This document shows positions 42,439-53,636 of a DNA stretch of 64,000 nt, in pieces. Below the pieces are notes generated by a model. It was not told the DNA's origin. It searched no databases and was given only the letters and a program-made list of their open reading frames with translations. Every line of letters starts with the position of its first letter. Within the stretch, counting starts at the first letter, position 1. The position numbers were made by a program, and so were the translations under genes. The stretch comes from an uncultured Tolumonas sp. (GTDB lineage Bacteria > Pseudomonadota > Gammaproteobacteria > Enterobacterales > Aeromonadaceae), in NCBI RefSeq assembly GCF_963556105.2, contig NZ_OY829944.1:305001-369000 (forward strand), read 5' to 3'.

Positions 42439-42992
42439 ACTGAAGTCCCCTGTGCGCTTTCGAGTTGCCCGCGAGCTTGTAAGAGCAAATCACAAACTTC
42501 ACGTACTGCACCTTCGCCACCTCGGGTTCGGGTGACTAAATCGGCTTGTTGTAATACCGAGGGATGTGCATTGGCGACCGCAATACCTAATGCTGCACTG
42601 TGCATCACTGGCAGGTCAATGACATCATCACCGATGTAGGCCGCTTGTGATGCCATCAGGTCCAGTTTATCCAGCAGGTCTTCAAATGCAGGTAACTTAT
42701 TGCCTTGCCCTTGATAAATATGCTGCACACCAAGCGCTTGCATCCGGCGTTGAACAATTTGTGAATTCCGACCTGTGATCACGGCGACATCAATTCCGGC
42801 ATTCAGTAAGGCTTTGATACCAAAGCCATCGTGGGTGTGGAATGTTTTTAGTTCCTCTCCCGCATTGCCCATATAGATCCGGCCATCGGACAATACGCCG
42901 TCAACATCACACACCAGCAATTGAATCTTGGCGGCTAATGTCAGGATCTGGTTTGCAACCGGTCCGTAGGGCGTGTCAGTGTAATCGCTCAT
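42435..42992 (-). CDS. kdsC: 3-deoxy-D-manno-octulosonate 8-phosphate phosphatase
   Basis: A 185-residue HAD phosphatase. The nucleophile motif is LLVCDVDGVLSDGRIYM, the second motif is AVITGRNS, and the Mg-binding motif is AYIGDDVIDLPVM. It releases KDO from KDO-8-phosphate for LPS core synthesis. It overlaps kdsD and lptC by four bases each. Confidence 0.96.
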   Translation of the reverse strand: MSDYTDTPYGPVANQILTLAAKIQLLVCDVDGVLSDGRIYMGNAGEELKTFHTHDGFGIKALLNAGIDVAVITGRNSQIVQRRMQALGVQHIYQGQGNKLPAFEDLLDKLDLMASQAAYIGDDVIDLPVMHSAALGIAVANAHPSVLQQADLVTRTRGGEGAVREVCDLLLQARGQLESAQGTSV

Positions 42993-43963
42993 ACTACTCC
43001 AGCTTTCAGTACATCATGCATGTTAAACGCACCGACAGGATGACGCTGTTTGTCTAACACGATCAAGGCGTTAATTTTTCGCTCTTGCATCAGTTTAACC
43101 GACTGCGCGACCAACATTTCAGCTGGCACCGTGATGCAATTGGCCGTCATGACCTTCGTGATCGGTGTGGTGTGTATATCCAGTTGTTGATCCAGTATAC
43201 GACGTAAATCACCGTCGGTGAAAATACCTGCCAATGTGCCTTGCGTATCCAGAATCGCTGTCATACCCAGACCTTTGCGGCTCATTTCTAACAAGGCTTC
43301 GCTGACTGTCGCTTTATCTGATACGGTGGGTAATAGTTCGCCCTGATGCATGATATCGGCATTACGCAGCAATAACTTGCGGCCCAGTGCTCCACCAGGG
43401 TGAGACATAGCGAAATCATCCGGGGTAAAACCGCGCGCTTCCAGCAGTGACACGGCTAAGGCATCACCAAGCACTAATGTGGCGGTGGTGCTGGAGGTGG
43501 GGGCCAGACCTAGCGGGCAGGCTTCTTGTTCAACGTGCAGGCACAGGTGGATATCCGCTTCTTTTGCCATGGTTGATTCTGGACGGCTGGTCATACAGAT
43601 CAGCGGAATGCCCCAGCGTTTAATCACTGGTAATACGGCTAAGATTTCGTTGCTTTCACCGGAGTTCGAGATAGCAATGACGATATCATTGCTGCTGATC
43701 ATGCCTAAATCGCCGTGGCTGGCTTCGCCCGGATGAACGAAAAATGCCGGCGTGCCAGTGCTGGCGAAACTGGCGGCCATCTTCCGACCGATATGGCCTG
43801 ATTTACCCATTCCGATGACGACCACTTTGCCCTGGCAGGAAAATAACAGCTGGCAAGCTTGCGTGAATTGTTCATCCAGTGTTTGATGCAGCCCTTCAAT
43901 CGCCTGCAATTCAAGGCGTAAAACACGTTGGGCGGACTGGCGAAAATCGAAGTTAGTTGGCAT
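42989..43963 (-). CDS. kdsD: D-arabinose 5-phosphate isomerase
   Basis: A 324-residue enzyme with an N-terminal SIS sugar-isomerase domain (VVIGMGKSGHIGRKMAASFA, then STGTPAFFVHPGEASHGDLG) and two C-terminal CBS domains. It converts ribulose 5-phosphate to arabinose 5-phosphate, the first step to KDO. The start at 43963 (MPTNFDFRQ) has GAGGA six bases upstream; a longer in-frame start is unsupported. It is divergent from the mla operon. Confidence 0.95.
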   Translation of the reverse strand: MPTNFDFRQSAQRVLRLELQAIEGLHQTLDEQFTQACQLLFSCQGKVVVIGMGKSGHIGRKMAASFASTGTPAFFVHPGEASHGDLGMISSNDIVIAISNSGESNEILAVLPVIKRWGIPLICMTSRPESTMAKEADIHLCLHVEQEACPLGLAPTSSTTATLVLGDALAVSLLEARGFTPDDFAMSHPGGALGRKLLLRNADIMHQGELLPTVSDKATVSEALLEMSRKGLGMTAILDTQGTLAGIFTDGDLRRILDQQLDIHTTPITKVMTANCITVPAEMLVAQSVKLMQERKINALIVLDKQRHPVGAFNMHDVLKAGVV

Positions 43964-44133
43964 TGACGGTCCTCTGAGCGTATTGCACAAGAACCCATTA
44001 TATGAAAACCTCGGCCCAGAAGCGATAACGGCACTTTTTTTGCCTGAAAACAGGTTCGATGGAAGCTGTTTGATTGGCGACGATAATTTTCAGCATATAC
44101 AATGGCCGACAGAAGTTTATCAGCGGAGGTTGC

Positions 44134-44922
44134 GTGAGTGATTCATTGATCCAGATCCGGGGCTTGAGTTTTAGCCACGGCGAACGGTTACTTTACGACA
44201 ATATCAGTCTGGACATTCCGAAAGGCAAAATTACCGCCCTGATGGGGCCGAGCGGGATCGGTAAAACGACATTACTGCGGCTGATTGGCGGTCAGATCAA
44301 ACCCGATCAAGGGCAGATCCTGTTTGACGGGATTGATATTCCCAAACTGAAACGGCGCGAACTGTATGACATTCGTAAACGAATGAGCATGTTATTTCAA
44401 AGTGGCGCATTGTTCAGTGGTATGAGTGTGTTTGACAACGTGGCGTATCCGTTACGCGAACATACGCGTTTGCCGGAAGAGATCATTCGCACCTTGGTGT
44501 TAATGAAACTGGAATCAGTGGGTTTACGTGGCGCAGCAGAGATGATGCCATCACAACTGTCCGGCGGTATGGCTCGACGAGCAGCGCTGGCGCGCGCTAT
44601 TGCGTTAGATCCAGAATTGATCATGTATGATGAGCCATTTGCCGGGCAAGATCCGATCACGATGGCGGTGTTGGTCAAATTGATCCGTGAGTTAAACCAA
44701 TCGCTGGGTATTACTTCGGTAATTGTGTCGCATGATGTCGCCGAGGTGATGAGTATTGCCGATCATGTTTATCTGATTGCTAACCATCAGATTGTGGCGC
44801 AGGGATCACCCGAGGAGCTACGCCGGGAAGGTAATCCGGAAGTAGTGCAGTTTGTCCAGGGGTTACCGGATGGTCCGGTACCGTTCCACTATCCAGCCAT
44901 TGAATTGTTACAGGAATTGTAA
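44134..44922 (+). CDS. mlaF: Phospholipid ABC transporter ATPase MlaF
   Basis: A 262-residue ABC ATPase with Walker A GPSGIGKTTLL, signature LSGGMARRAALARAI and Walker B LIMYDEPFAGQDP. The C-terminal extension (FVQGLPDGPVPFHYP) is typical of MlaF. It drives the MlaE-MlaD complex that maintains outer-membrane lipid asymmetry. The GTG at 44134 is chosen because GCGGAGGT lies directly upstream; a longer frame to 44074 lacks a site. It is the first gene of mlaFEDCB. Confidence 0.95.
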   Translation: MSDSLIQIRGLSFSHGERLLYDNISLDIPKGKITALMGPSGIGKTTLLRLIGGQIKPDQGQILFDGIDIPKLKRRELYDIRKRMSMLFQSGALFSGMSVFDNVAYPLREHTRLPEEIIRTLVLMKLESVGLRGAAEMMPSQLSGGMARRAALARAIALDPELIMYDEPFAGQDPITMAVLVKLIRELNQSLGITSVIVSHDVAEVMSIADHVYLIANHQIVAQGSPEELRREGNPEVVQFVQGLPDGPVPFHYPAIELLQEL

Positions 44923-45702
44923 ATGTTGGTGGATTTTATCTGTCGTCTCGGACGACGTGGCATTCAGAGCCTAACGGCTATCGGGCGCGCGGGTATCATG
45001 CTGTATCAGGCATTGATTGGCCGTCCGGAACCAAGAAAACATTTTCCCTTATTGATCCAGCAACTTTATGTTGTGGGTGTCGAGTCCGTATTGATCATTT
45101 TGGTATCGGGCTTATTTATCGGCATGGTGCTTGGCTTACAAGGTTATCGGGTGCTGGTGGATTTCGGTGCTGAAGCCTCGTTAGGCCCGCTGGTGGCGCT
45201 CTCTTTATTACGTGAATTGGGGCCGGTTGTCACCGCTCTATTATTTGCAGGGCGTGCGGGCTCAGCATTAACGGCAGAAATTGGGTTAATGAAGGCGACC
45301 GAACAATTAAGCAGTTTGGAAATGATGGCGATTGATCCATTACGACGGATTGTTTCACCTCGTTTTTGGGCTGGCGCGATCAGCCTGCCGTTGTTATCTC
45401 TGATGTTTTGTTTTATCGGCATCATTGGTGGCAAGCTGGTGGGGGTTGATTGGCTGGGCGCGGATGAAGGCGGTTTCTGGTCATCCATGCAAGCATCGGT
45501 AGATTGGGATAAAGATATTGTCCAGGGGATCTATAAAGCCATTGTTTTTGCACTGGCCGTTACCTGGGTCGCATTGTTTAATGGTTACGATAGTCTGCCT
45601 ACGGCAGCGGGGATCAGTCAGGCGACTACGCGAACCGTAGTTCATGCCTCGTTGCTGGTATTAGGATTGGATTTTGTAATGACAGCTGTCATGTTCAGGT
45701 GA
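44923..45702 (+). CDS. mlaE: Phospholipid ABC transporter permease MlaE
   Basis: A 259-residue inner-membrane protein of the MlaE/YrbE family. It shows [20 protein letters not shown] and [15 protein letters not shown], and ends with membrane helices. It follows mlaF with no gap and overlaps a possible GTG of mlaD. It forms the channel part of the Mla complex. Confidence 0.95.
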   Translation: MLVDFICRLGRRGIQSLTAIGRAGIMLYQALIGRPEPRKHFPLLIQQLYVVGVESVLIILVSGLFIGMVLGLQGYRVLVDFGAEASLGPLVALSLLRELGPVVTALLFAGRAGSALTAEIGLMKATEQLSSLEMMAIDPLRRIVSPRFWAGAISLPLLSLMFCFIGIIGGKLVGVDWLGADEGGFWSSMQASVDWDKDIVQGIYKAIVFALAVTWVALFNGYDSLPTAAGISQATTRTVVHASLLVLGLDFVMTAVMFR

Positions 45703-45707
45703 GTACG

Positions 45708-46223
45708 ATGAAGTTCAGTAAAGTTGAGTTTCTGGTGGGATGTTTCATGTTGGCCGGCATTTTTGCCGGTGTAATGTTGGCGCTGAAAGTAGCCGGATTG
45801 AGCTTTGGCAGTCAGGGTGATACATATGCCGTGTATGCCAGTTTTGATAACATTGGCAGCCTGAAAGTTCGGGCGCCGGTCAAAATTGGCGGCGTGGTGG
45901 TGGGGCGCATTGCGAATGTTTCTATCGACGCTAAAACCTTTACACCAAAAGTAGAAATGCAGATCGATAGTAAATACAACCAGCTATCTGATACCAGCAC
46001 CGCGGCCATCAGAACATCTGGCTTATTAGGTGAACAATATATCGCGCTGACACCTGGTTTTTCAGATGAAGAGATGGGTACCTCGATGTTGAAGAATGGT
46101 GATTCGATCACGGACACCAAATCAGCATTAGTGCTGGAAGACTTGATTGGTAAATTTGTTTACGGGCAGTCGAATGGTAAGTCTGGTAATCAGACTTCAG
46201 CCGCAGAAAATACGAATAAGTAA
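45708..46223 (+). CDS. mlaD: Mla substrate-binding MCE protein MlaD
   Basis: A 171-residue protein with one N-terminal membrane anchor and one MCE domain (YAVYASFDNIGSLKVRAPVK, IGGVVVGRIANV and IRTSGLLGEQYIAL). It forms the hexameric ring on MlaE. ATG 45708 is preferred because AGGTGAG lies in front; the GTG at 45699 overlaps mlaE. Its C-terminal tail is slightly shorter than in E. coli (183). Confidence 0.95.
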   Translation: MKFSKVEFLVGCFMLAGIFAGVMLALKVAGLSFGSQGDTYAVYASFDNIGSLKVRAPVKIGGVVVGRIANVSIDAKTFTPKVEMQIDSKYNQLSDTSTAAIRTSGLLGEQYIALTPGFSDEEMGTSMLKNGDSITDTKSALVLEDLIGKFVYGQSNGKSGNQTSAAENTNK

Positions 46224-46242
46224 AAGTTTAAGGAGTCACGCA

Positions 46243-46881
46243 ATGTTGAAGTGGTTAAGCCGTAGTGCAACTGTTCTGTTGATGCTGTTTTCAGCACAGT
46301 CATTTGCCATTAACGCACAAGATCCATATTCGCTGGTGAAAGATGCTGCAGGCAAGACTTTTACCCGTCTTGAGCACGATGCACCACAAGTAAAACAAGA
46401 CCCGAATCACCTGCGCACGATTGTCCGTGAAGAGTTGTTGCCATATGTAGATAACAAATTCGCGGCCTACAAAGTGATTGGGCAAGAGCTAAAAAATACA
46501 ACACCTCCGCAACGGGAGCGTTTTGTTAAAGCCTTTACTGATTATATTGTTGCGACCTATGCCGACGCGCTGGGTAAATATGACAAGCAGCAGATAAAAG
46601 TTGAATCCAGCCAACCGCTGGATGAGAAAAAAGAAGTTTCAGTGAAAGTGACAGTATTGGATCCAGAAAAACCAGAAATCAATGTCGTGTTCCAACTGCG
46701 TAAAAATAGCAAAACCGGTGAATGGAAAGTGTTTGATATGATTGCTGAAGGCGTGAGTCTGTTATCGTCGAAACAATCTGAATTGGGTGGTTCTATTCGC
46801 CAAAAAGGCATTGATAGTGTTAGCAGCATGCTGGAAGAACATAATCGTCAACCAGCCACATTATCTGGCAAGCAGTCATGA
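46243..46881 (+). CDS. mlaC: Periplasmic phospholipid-binding protein MlaC
   Basis: A 212-residue secreted protein with signal peptide MLKWLSRSATVLLMLFSAQS ending near FA. The body has the MlaC features LRTIVREELLPYVDNKFAAY and KVFDMIAEGVSLL. It shuttles lipids between MlaA and MlaFEDB. The start at 46243 is fixed by AAGGAG. It overlaps mlaB by four bases. Confidence 0.95.
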   Translation: MLKWLSRSATVLLMLFSAQSFAINAQDPYSLVKDAAGKTFTRLEHDAPQVKQDPNHLRTIVREELLPYVDNKFAAYKVIGQELKNTTPPQRERFVKAFTDYIVATYADALGKYDKQQIKVESSQPLDEKKEVSVKVTVLDPEKPEINVVFQLRKNSKTGEWKVFDMIAEGVSLLSSKQSELGGSIRQKGIDSVSSMLEEHNRQPATLSGKQS

Positions 46882-47138
46882 AATTGACGGAAAACCTAGA
46901 TGCATCTCAGGTCGCTATCTGGTGGCCTGAGCGTATCACGTTGTTTCAGCAGAACAGCATTGATGTTAGCTCTGTTAATAAGATTGATTCCGCTGGTGTA
47001 GCGTTCCTGGTTAAATGGGCACAAGCATGTCAGCGGGATAATCAGCGCCTGTCAATACAAGGTGCTTCACCTGAATTAGTGCAACTGATTTCCCTGTATG
47101 GCGTCAGTGCACTGTTCGATCTGGTTTCCCTGCAATAA
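46878..47138 (+). CDS. mlaB: Mla STAS-domain protein MlaB
   Basis: An 86-residue STAS domain protein. [20 protein letters not shown] is the core loop, with Ser at the position that is Thr in E. coli MlaB. It binds MlaF and is needed for the assembly and activity of the transporter. The ATGA overlap with mlaC indicates coupling. Confidence 0.92.
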   Translation: MKLTENLDASQVAIWWPERITLFQQNSIDVSSVNKIDSAGVAFLVKWAQACQRDNQRLSIQGASPELVQLISLYGVSALFDLVSLQ

Positions 47139-47151
47139 ACGAGAAATTATT

Positions 47152-47406
47152 ATGCATCCCACCGAGATTGAGAGTATTCTTCGGGCCGCTCTCACGCTGG
47201 ACGAGTTATATGTACAGGGTGACAATGGCCACTTTCAGGTCATTGCCGTTTCCACACTGTTTGCCGGTATGAGCCGGGTTAAAAAACAGCAGACAATTTA
47301 TGCTCCGTTAACCGAGCAAATTGCCAGTAATGCTATCCATGCTCTGAGTATCAAGGCGTTCACACCAGAAGAGTGGCAACGCGATCGGAAACTGAACGGT
47401 TTTTAA
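47152..47406 (+). CDS. ibaG: BolA-family protein IbaG
   Basis: An 84-residue BolA-like protein: [20 protein letters not shown], then [20 protein letters not shown]. BolA proteins bind [2Fe-2S] clusters with monothiol glutaredoxins through a conserved histidine and cysteine. The place between mlaB and murA is conserved. The start at 47152 is the only one giving the family N-terminus. Confidence 0.93.
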   Translation: MHPTEIESILRAALTLDELYVQGDNGHFQVIAVSTLFAGMSRVKKQQTIYAPLTEQIASNAIHALSIKAFTPEEWQRDRKLNGF

Positions 47407-47443
47407 GTGGCGGGATGTCGCCTCATAAAACCTGAATATTTGA

Positions 47444-48715
<1,272 letters not shown>

Positions 48716-48737
48716 CAGTTATTTAGTTTTGAGATAA

Positions 48738-48765
48738 AACAAAGGCACCTTCGGGTGCCTTTGTT
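48738..48765. terminator. Bidirectional terminator between murA and degS
   Basis: A 12-bp perfect stem (AACAAAGGCACC / GGTGCCTTTGTT) closes on a TTCG tetraloop, between the convergent murA and degS stops. Confidence 0.9.
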
Positions 48766-48767
48766 TA

Positions 48768-49868
48768 TTAATGCGAATTAGCTTTACTAAACCGAGTATC
48801 TTCTTCCACCGTAATGGTATGCACTTGTTGTTTACCATCACGCAAAATAGTGAATTTCGCCTTTGTACCTGGTTGCATTTCGGCAATGATGTCCATGGCA
48901 TCACGAACATTGTTAATAGGCTTATCATTGATTTGTAATAACAAATCACCCCGTTGTAAACCACCCTTGACGGCTGGTCCATTGTTGTCCATGTTTTCAA
49001 TCACTAAGCCTTGCGATACTTGATCGTTCTGCAGCTTTGCGGTGACTGAGTCGATTTGTACACTTGAGATCCCAACATAACCGCGCTTTACCCGACCATG
49101 AGTAATGAGTTCATCCATGATCCGTTTGGCCAGCTTATAGGGAATGGCAAAGCTGATGCCATAACCTTCCTGCGAGGTTCCCAAATGATAGGCGCCGGCG
49201 TTAATGCCGACTAATTCACCACGGGTATTCACTAAGGCGCCACCCGAATTACCGGAGTTAATTGCAGCGTCTGTTTGCAGTAGATCCTGACGGCCATTAC
49301 TGTCTGGCCCCATGGTGCTTAAGCCCACCCGCCCAGTGGCACTGATAATGCCTTGTGTAATTGTCTGACCAACGTTATAGGGGTTACCAATCGCCAGCAC
49401 GACATCACCCACCAGCGGAGACAGTTGCGGGTCTTGCGGAATTACCGGTAAGTTATCGGCAGTAATCGACAGTACGGCCAAATCAGTTGGTACATCAGCA
49501 CCGACCAGCTCAGCAGACAGGATCCGGCCATCTTGTAGTGCGACAATAATCTGATCTGCATCAGAGATAACATGGAAGTTCGTCAGCACATAACCCCGAC
49601 GATTCATGATCACACCAGATCCCAGACTTTGCGGTAACAATTCTTTCGTATCATTCAGGGCGGAATGCTGGAAACTGCGGGTATAAATATTAACTACTGC
49701 GGGGCCTGCCTGGCTGGCGGCATAAGCATAACTTAGTGCGGGAGCATTGTGTGGATCGGAGGTACCCAAATTCAGGAGATGCAGGCGAGGGGCTAAAGCC
49801 AGTAAACCTGCAAGCAACAGCCCTAACAGCACGGCTTTGCCGATATAACGTAAGGCTGAAATTAACAT
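48768..49868 (-). CDS. degS: Site-1 protease DegS
   Basis: A 366-residue HtrA protease with an N-terminal membrane anchor (YIGKAVLLGLLLAGLLALAP), a trypsin-like domain and one PDZ domain. His is in LTNFHVISDAD and Ser in AAINSGNSGGALVNT. It senses misfolded porins and cuts RseA to start the sigma-E response. The start at 49868 has GAGGAGG upstream; an earlier ATG in frame would overlap that site. It lies 87 bases after degQ. Confidence 0.95.
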   Translation of the reverse strand: MLISALRYIGKAVLLGLLLAGLLALAPRLHLLNLGTSDPHNAPALSYAYAASQAGPAVVNIYTRSFQHSALNDTKELLPQSLGSGVIMNRRGYVLTNFHVISDADQIIVALQDGRILSAELVGADVPTDLAVLSITADNLPVIPQDPQLSPLVGDVVLAIGNPYNVGQTITQGIISATGRVGLSTMGPDSNGRQDLLQTDAAINSGNSGGALVNTRGELVGINAGAYHLGTSQEGYGISFAIPYKLAKRIMDELITHGRVKRGYVGISSVQIDSVTAKLQNDQVSQGLVIENMDNNGPAVKGGLQRGDLLLQINDKPINNVRDAMDIIAEMQPGTKAKFTILRDGKQQVHTITVEEDTRFSKANSH

Positions 49869-49955
49869 AGGCTCCTCCTCATTCATCAGAATGAAGAGAA
49901 TAGCATATCTTTCAGGAAGATGGCCTGCAGAGACGGTGCTCGCAGGCCGGATTGG

Positions 49956-51320
49956 TTATCGCAGAACCAGATACAGAGTTGCGTTACCACGACGGATATT
50001 CAAGGCCAGAATATCGCTATGATTTTTCATCGCTGCCTGCAGTTCTTGTAGAGTGGCGATACGAGTACGGTTGACACCAATGATCACATCACCTTTTTGT
50101 AAGCCAGCCTGTGCTGCTGCAGAACGTTGTTCCAGCTTGGTGATCACAACACCTGTCACATCAGCGCCAGGTTCAGTATTACCCAGTGTTGCCCCCTCAA
50201 GAGCTGGATGGAGAACGCTGGCCTTCGTTTCTGTTAAATCAGCTTGTTTAAGCGTGACATTTACTTCCTGTTCTTTGCCATCCCGGATCACACCCAATGT
50301 CACGGTTTTACCTGCACCCATAGTGGCGATATTAGCTCGCAATTCACCAAATGAGCGCACAGCTTTACCGTTTAGCTTCACGATAATGTCGCCGGGTTTG
50401 ATCCCTGCATTATCAGCGGCAGAATGAGGCATAACCTGGTTAACGAAAGCACCCTGTTGTTTGTCAGTACCGAAGGCTTTGGCCAGATCCGGGGTGAGTT
50501 CGCCACCCATGATCCCCAGCACCCCACGACGCACTTCGCCGTATTTCAGGATCTGTTCAGACAGGTCGCGGACCATATTGGACGGGATAGCAAAACCAAT
50601 ACCGACATTGCCGCCATTTGGACCGAGAATCGCGGTATTGATACCGATCAATTCACCTTTCAGGTTGACCAATGCGCCACCGGAGTTACCCGAATTGATG
50701 GCAGCGTCAGTCTGAATAAAGTTCTCGATATTTTCGATATTCAGCCCGCTGCGGCCTAATGCGCTGACAATACCAGAGGTCACGGTTTGTCCGAGACCAA
50801 ACGGATTACCAATCGCAATGGCAAAATCACCCACCCGCAGTTGTTCTGAGTTAGCCAGCTTAATTTCTGTTAAGCCGTCAGCTTTAATTTGCAATAACGC
50901 GATGTCTGATTGTTGATCCTCACCAATCTTTTTCGCTTTGACTTCCCGACCATCCTTGAGGGTAACTTTGATTTCATCTGCACCGTCAACAACATGATGA
51001 TTGGTGATGATGTATCCCTTGGCTGCATCAATAATAACGCCCGATCCTAATGCCTGGAACGGTTGTTCCTGCACCTGAGCATCAGGAGCATCAGGCCCGA
51101 AGAAGAAGCGGAATTGCTCCGGGATCTCCTGACGGGTTACTTTTTTGCCTGACACCAGAATCGTGACCACTGCCGGTGTCACCTGTTCAACAACAGGGGC
51201 TAAACTCGGCATTTCCTGACCGTTGATACTTAACGGCAAGGCGGCCTGGGCTGGTAATGCAGATAAAGCCATACTCAAACTTAATGCTACCGCACTCAAC
51301 ATGTGTCGGGTATTGCTCAT
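49956..51320 (-). CDS. degQ: Periplasmic serine protease DegQ
   Basis: A 454-residue HtrA protease/chaperone with signal peptide ending near LPAQA. The catalytic domain has His in ITNHHVVDGAD and Ser in AAINSGNSGGALVNL, and two PDZ domains follow. Its short LA loop and the place next to degS indicate DegQ rather than DegP. The start at 51320 (MSNTRHML) is supported by AAGGAG. A TTG start nine bases upstream is too close to that site. Confidence 0.94.
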   Translation of the reverse strand: MSNTRHMLSAVALSLSMALSALPAQAALPLSINGQEMPSLAPVVEQVTPAVVTILVSGKKVTRQEIPEQFRFFFGPDAPDAQVQEQPFQALGSGVIIDAAKGYIITNHHVVDGADEIKVTLKDGREVKAKKIGEDQQSDIALLQIKADGLTEIKLANSEQLRVGDFAIAIGNPFGLGQTVTSGIVSALGRSGLNIENIENFIQTDAAINSGNSGGALVNLKGELIGINTAILGPNGGNVGIGFAIPSNMVRDLSEQILKYGEVRRGVLGIMGGELTPDLAKAFGTDKQQGAFVNQVMPHSAADNAGIKPGDIIVKLNGKAVRSFGELRANIATMGAGKTVTLGVIRDGKEQEVNVTLKQADLTETKASVLHPALEGATLGNTEPGADVTGVVITKLEQRSAAAQAGLQKGDVIIGVNRTRIATLQELQAAMKNHSDILALNIRRGNATLYLVLR

Positions 51321-51398
51321 GCGCCACAACTCCTTACAAACAAGACCAGGTAATTACCAACTCATTGTTATATGACAACAATCACAGAAAAGAGTTCA

Positions 51399-51791
51399 TT
51401 AAGCTTTGTGATCATTTAATAAACCAGACGGTTCACCAGAATAATCCAACGGTTGCTGCACACCGTCTTTAGCTGTTGCGATCGGTTCTTTTTCTTCCGC
51501 AGGCACGTCTGGCTGAAAATTATAGATGCTACTGCTTGTCAGCTTTTCACTGTGCTCAGCCATATGCTGAGACATGCGCTGATATTGGGTGTCCAGCTGT
51601 TCCATCAGGCTTGAGAAGCCGACAAAATGATCCTGAACATCACGTTTGTATTGTTCAAATTCTTTACGGGTTTTAGTCAGCTCTTTATGTAATTTAGCGG
51701 CATCCCCTGCGCGGGAAGTCGCGCGGCCGGCAACAAAACCAACAATCAGGCCAATGAGTACAAACAAAATCATGGTGAATTCGGTCATCAT
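51399..51791 (-). CDS. zapG: Z-ring associated protein ZapG (YhcB, DUF1043)
   Basis: A 130-residue protein with one N-terminal membrane helix (MILFVLIGLIVGFVAGRAT), a coiled-coil stretch (about residues 30-85) and a loose C-terminal tail. The family acts in cell division and envelope growth. It is upstream of degQ and divergent from rplM, as in E. coli. Two adjacent ATG codons are possible starts. Confidence 0.9.
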   Translation of the reverse strand: MMTEFTMILFVLIGLIVGFVAGRATSRAGDAAKLHKELTKTRKEFEQYKRDVQDHFVGFSSLMEQLDTQYQRMSQHMAEHSEKLTSSSIYNFQPDVPAEEKEPIATAKDGVQQPLDYSGEPSGLLNDHKA

Positions 51792-52157
51792 AACAACACC
51801 TTAATACATAGACAGGATACGGCCTCACTATAGCCGCAGCAGAAAAGTAAGTGTATCGCTTTTGTTATGCTGATGCTAAGGAGTGTGACTTCGTAACCGA
51901 AAGCAGAAATCGAATCGACAGTGATTCATTTTTTCCTAAGAATAAACTCAAAATCAAGATGCTTTTCTCATCAGCTTCTCCTATAATCTTGCGGCCCACG
52001 TTACAGGCCACCTCCGTAGACGGTGCCCACGCCGCTACGCGTGGACTAGCAACTCCAGCTGGTCTTGTATTCGAAGGGGTACAAGCGAAAGCATTCACAG
52101 ATTGCGTCTTAAGATAGACGTGATTGTTTTTTTATTTAGGTAATTTGGGTTTACTCG
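51792..52157 (+). promoter_or_regulatory. Gene-free interval with the structured rplM-rpsI leader
   Basis: This 366-base interval separates zapG from rplM. A TATAAT at 51982-51987 is a good -10 candidate, but no clear -35 is seen. Downstream lie two stable hairpins: CCACGC / GCGTGG (52027-52044) and CTTGTA / TACAAG (52064-52085). The rplM ATG has no strong ribosome-binding site. In E. coli L13 represses its own leader, and the structures here suggest the same type of control. I see no gene in the interval. Confidence 0.55.
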
Positions 52158-52586
52158 ATGAAAACTTTCGTTGCCAAGCCAGAAACCGTAAAGCGTGACT
52201 GGTACGTTGTTGACGCAGAAGGCAAAACTTTAGGCCGTCTGGCTACTGAAATCGCTTCCCGTTTACGTGGTAAGCATAAAGCAGAATACACTCCGCATGT
52301 TGATACTGGCGATTATATCGTTGTTATCAATGCAGAGAAAATCACAGTGACTGGTAATAAAGCTGCGGCTAAAACTTACTACTCCTACTCTGGTTTTCCA
52401 GGTGGTTTGAAGTCTATTACTTTTGACAAACTGATCGTTCGCAAGCCAGAAATGATCCTTGAGATCGCGGTCAAAGGTATGTTGCCAAAGGGCCCGCTGG
52501 GTCGTGCCATGCTTCGTAAACTGAAAGTTTACGCAGGTACCGAGCACAATCACGCTGCTCAACAACCTCAAGTACTGGACATCTAA
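52158..52586 (+). CDS. rplM: 50S ribosomal protein L13
   Basis: A 142-residue L13 that begins [20 protein letters not shown], with [16 protein letters not shown] and [20 protein letters not shown], and has the E. coli length. L13 is an early 50S assembly protein. It is followed by rpsI after 14 bases and preceded by a structured leader. Confidence 0.98.
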   Translation: MKTFVAKPETVKRDWYVVDAEGKTLGRLATEIASRLRGKHKAEYTPHVDTGDYIVVINAEKITVTGNKAAAKTYYSYSGFPGGLKSITFDKLIVRKPEMILEIAVKGMLPKGPLGRAMLRKLKVYAGTEHNHAAQQPQVLDI

Positions 52587-52600
52587 TCGGGAGCTGGCAA

Positions 52601-52993
52601 ATGGCTGACAATCAATACTACGGCACTGGCCGTCGCAAAAGCTCTACCGCTCGTGTGTTTGCTAAAGTAGGTAGCGGCGATATCGTTATCAACAAGCGTT
52701 CACTGCAAGACTATTTCAGTCGTCCTACCGCTCGTATGGTGGTGATGCAGGCTCTGGAACTGGTTGAAATGACCGGTAAACTGGATCTGTATATCACTGT
52801 TACTGGTGGTGGTATCACTGGTCAGGCAGGCGCTATCCGTCACGGTATTACCCGTGCACTGATGCAATATGACGAATCTCTGCGTCCTGCTCTGCGTAAA
52901 GCTGGCTTTGTTACTCGTGACGCTCGTCGCGTTGAACGTAAGAAAGTTGGTCTGCATAAAGCGCGTAAGCGTCCACAGTACTCCAAGCGTTAA
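52601..52993 (+). CDS. rpsI: 30S ribosomal protein S9
   Basis: A 130-residue S9. The N-terminus [15 protein letters not shown] and the basic C-terminal tail ending RKRPQYSKR, which reaches the P-site tRNA, are both present. GGGAGC supplies the ribosome-binding site. It is the last gene of the rplM operon. Confidence 0.98.
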   Translation: MADNQYYGTGRRKSSTARVFAKVGSGDIVINKRSLQDYFSRPTARMVVMQALELVEMTGKLDLYITVTGGGITGQAGAIRHGITRALMQYDESLRPALRKAGFVTRDARRVERKKVGLHKARKRPQYSKR

Positions 52994-53026
52994 TTTTTAC
53001 GCTTACACAGTATTTGTGTTGCGAAG

Positions 53027-53060
53027 AAACCGTCTGGCGCAAGCCGGGCGGTTTTTTTTA
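53027..53060 (+). terminator. Terminator after rpsI
   Basis: The stem ACCGTCTGGC / GCCGGGCGGT (one G-T pair or mismatch) with a short loop is followed by a run of eight T. It ends the rplM-rpsI transcript. Confidence 0.88.
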
Positions 53061-53190
53061 TCCAAAAAATACCCGTTCTTGTGCTATAAACAGTGTTTAT
53101 TGTTATCAGTTTGTGTCGTAGCTCAAACCCTGAAGGCTTCAGGTAGTAGAAATTATCGGCGACAGGTATCATGTTGATAACAGGATGTAA

Positions 53191-53550
<360 letters not shown>

Positions 53551-53564
53551 TTTCTTTCGGTATG

Positions 53565-53616
53565 ACCACATCGTTGCTGTTCATGTGAACAGGTGGCGAT
53601 GTGGTTTTGTTTTTTA
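53565..53616 (+). terminator. Terminator after glnB
   Basis: The stem ACCACATCG / CGATGTGGT encloses a second inverted repeat (CTGTTC-type) and is followed by TTTGTTTTTT. Confidence 0.8.
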
Positions 53617-53636
53617 TGACGATATGATTTGTTTTT

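Noticed and set aside
49956-51320. Naming the second HtrA protease DegP
   Set aside because: Its position between zapG and degS and the short loop after the catalytic histidine region fit DegQ better.
51851-52117. An 88-codon frame in the zapG-rplM interval
   Set aside because: It covers the probable promoter and hairpins of the rplM leader, has no ribosome-binding site and no recognisable sequence.
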